Source of the DNA: Planctomycetota bacterium
GTDB lineage: Bacteria; Planctomycetota; Phycisphaerae; Phycisphaerales; Phycisphaeraceae
NCBI GenBank assembly: GCA_021784455.1
Contig: JAJXSS010000002.1
Span: 1-33,238, forward strand
DNA: 33,238 nt
Reading direction: 5' to 3'
The position numbers and the translations under genes were made by a program. Below, in pieces: positions 31,748 to 33,238 of this stretch. Positions within the stretch are counted from its first letter, which is position 1. Each line of letters starts with the position of its first letter. The notes below the pieces were generated by a model, which searched no databases, had not been told where the DNA came from, and saw only the letters and a list, made by a program, of their open reading frames with translations.

Positions 31748-33202
31748 GTGGGCATCGGCAAGTGGCTGAGCCTGGTGGTCGGTGTCCTGCTGGCCCTGCT
31801 TCTGGCAGGGCTGATGCTGCTGCTGCACCCCAGCCTCCATGCCGATGAGTACATCCTGGTGCTCATGGTCCTGGCCTGCCTGGCGGTCGGTCTGGTGGGG
31901 GGGCTGGCGCACCTGCTGGTTCTGGCCCGCTTTCAGGCCGCCGCCCGTCAACTGACGGCGGCGGTGGAAGCCGCCGCCCGCACGGAAAAACCAGCGGCCC
32001 TGCCGAATCCCGGCATGGGCTTGAATGATCTGGCCGGGGCGCTCAACCGGTACCTGGCCGCGCAGCACCAGCGCCAGGCCCAACTCGGCACGCACAAGCG
32101 GGAACTGGAGATTCAGCTCCGCATTTGCGATGCCGAGCGTCAGCACGCCCTGGCCATCCTCAACGCCATGTCGGATGCGGTTATCGTCACCGATGCTTTC
32201 AACGAAATGGCCCTGGCCAACGAGGCCGCCGCCCGCATCCTGCGATTCGGTCTGGAGGCCTCGCTGCACCGGCCCATCGACGATGTGCTGTCCGATTCCA
32301 TCCTGGTCAAGCTCATCAAGGATGCCCGTGAAGGGGCCGACCCCTCCCTGCGCCGGCACGTCGAGCATAAGGTGGGCAGCAACGGCCAGGCGGTGGTCTT
32401 CGATGTGGCCCTGGCCAGCGTAACTCAGCCCGGGCGCACGCCGCCCGAACCCTGCGGCGTGGTCACCATCCTGCGCGACGTCACCCGCGAGAAGGAAATC
32501 GCGGAGATGAAGAGCGATTTCGTCTCCTCGGTTTCCCACGAACTGCGCACCCCCTTGTCCTCCATCAAGGCCTATCTGGAAATGCTCATCGACGGCGAGG
32601 CCCACGACGAGCAGACGCGGGCCGAGTTCTACGGCATCATCCAGAGCGAGGCCACGCGCCTCAGCCGACTGATCGACAACATCCTCAACATCAGCCGCAT
32701 TGAGTCGGGGGTGGTCAAGGTGCAGCGCGAGCACGTGAGCATTCCGGCCCTGATCAAGGAAGCCATCGACGTCATGCAGCCGCAGGCCCGGGCCAAGGAG
32801 ATCGCCCTCCAGGAAGTCCCCACGCCGCTGTTCTTCCAGGTTTTCGCCGACAAAGACATGATCTACCAGGCCACCCTGAATCTGATCAGCAATGCCATCA
32901 AGTACACGCCCAACGGCGGCAAGGTCACGATTTCGGTGGACGTGGATGAGCATGACCGGCTGGTCAGCGTGGCCGTGCAGGATACGGGGGTCGGTATTTC
33001 ACCTGAGGCCCAGACCCACCTGTTCCAGAAGTTCTACCGGGTGGCGGAACACAAGAAGATGGCCAAGGGCACCGGTCTGGGACTGAACCTGGTGAAGCAG
33101 ATCGTGGAAACCGTCCACGGAGGCAAGGTAAGCGTCAAGAGTGAGGCTGGAAAGGGCAGTACGTTCACGTTCAGTCTGCCTTTGGCCGACAACGCTTATT
33201 AG
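31748..33202 (+). CDS. Membrane PAS-domain sensor histidine kinase
   Basis: The 484-residue kinase starts at GTG 31748, with GGGAGG five bases upstream; the ORF-track start at 31586 lies inside the TPR gene. Two membrane helices (WLSLVVGVLLALLLAGLML and ILVLMVLACLAVGLVGGLA) have only a short periplasmic loop between them, so sensing is probably within the membrane or the cytosol. A linker helix, a PAS domain (AILNAMSDAVIVTDAFNEM), HisKA with FVSSVSHELRTPLSSIKAYL and a HATPase domain (LISNAIKYTPNGG, DTGVGI, GTGLGLNLVKQIVE) follow, as in PhoR-type kinases. It is co-oriented with and close to the pilus cluster. Its response regulator may be encoded beyond the window end. Confidence 0.95.
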   Translation: MGIGKWLSLVVGVLLALLLAGLMLLLHPSLHADEYILVLMVLACLAVGLVGGLAHLLVLARFQAAARQLTAAVEAAARTEKPAALPNPGMGLNDLAGALNRYLAAQHQRQAQLGTHKRELEIQLRICDAERQHALAILNAMSDAVIVTDAFNEMALANEAAARILRFGLEASLHRPIDDVLSDSILVKLIKDAREGADPSLRRHVEHKVGSNGQAVVFDVALASVTQPGRTPPEPCGVVTILRDVTREKEIAEMKSDFVSSVSHELRTPLSSIKAYLEMLIDGEAHDEQTRAEFYGIIQSEATRLSRLIDNILNISRIESGVVKVQREHVSIPALIKEAIDVMQPQARAKEIALQEVPTPLFFQVFADKDMIYQATLNLISNAIKYTPNGGKVTISVDVDEHDRLVSVAVQDTGVGISPEAQTHLFQKFYRVAEHKKMAKGTGLGLNLVKQIVETVHGGKVSVKSEAGKGSTFTFSLPLADNAY

Positions 33203-33238
33203 GGGGCGCGAGTTAACCGCGTGCCGTCCGATAATCTC

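Overview
This window looks like part of a GC-rich planctomycete chromosome, perhaps of the Phycisphaerae type. The assignment rests on gene style and was not checked by any search. Supporting signs are an ECF sigma/zf-HC2 anti-sigma pair, a response regulator with an excisionase-type HTH in front of its receiver, FHA- and HDOD-fused histidine kinases, HlyD-type adaptors fused to GAF and M50 protease domains, and an interspersed palindrome (ACGAGCCGCGACC...) that I associate with planctomycete genomes. No rRNA, tRNA, CRISPR array, transposase or prophage gene is visible. Coding is dense, and most of the ORF track consists of antisense or out-of-frame shadows of high-GC genes.

Layout. (1) 1-1267, minus strand: an ECF sigma factor, its probable anti-sigma factor and the start of a third membrane-anchored gene. 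Divergent from these is a secreted Cys-rich protein built on PNPDC repeats (1393-1818), closed by a strong terminator. (2) 1994-3112: a Gfo/Idh-type oxidoreductase. (3) 3261-10417: a four-gene plus-strand operon that is the most unusual part of the window. It encodes a periplasmic adaptor; a protein with two cytosolic GAF-like domains, one membrane helix and a HlyD domain; a PqqD-like/RRE domain fused to an M50 metalloprotease and a HlyD domain; and a SecA-like ATPase truncated at the C-terminus. Together they look like a dedicated export and processing machine. (4) 10485-11903: a RidA-family protein and a convergent AraC-family regulator. (5) 12056-14799: a sugar-nucleotide module with a GDP-mannose 3,5-epimerase-like enzyme, a degenerate GHMP-kinase-like protein and a tandem cytidylyltransferase.

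(6) 14818-22608, minus strand: a signalling block with an FHA-GAF histidine kinase, argH, a pseudo-receiver-GAF protein, an HDOD-GAF histidine kinase and an HTH-receiver response regulator. A striking AT-rich palindrome lies just upstream of argH. (7) 23083-33202: a type IV pilus / type II secretion cluster. It contains a major pilin with its own terminator, an odd long-leader pseudopilin, a small membrane coiled-coil protein, a GspH/FimT-like pseudopilin, PilM, PilN-like, PilO-like and PilP/GspC-like proteins, a secretin with a C-terminal extension, a TPR lipoprotein and a membrane PAS histidine kinase. The PilM-to-PilP genes overlap by 4 to 11 bases. The assembly ATPase, the platform protein and the prepilin peptidase are not in the window.

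The two envelope machines (regions 3 and 7) and the signalling block may be functionally connected, but that is only suggested by position. Start sites were chosen by ribosome binding site and by where the family-like sequence begins, so several differ from the ORF track.
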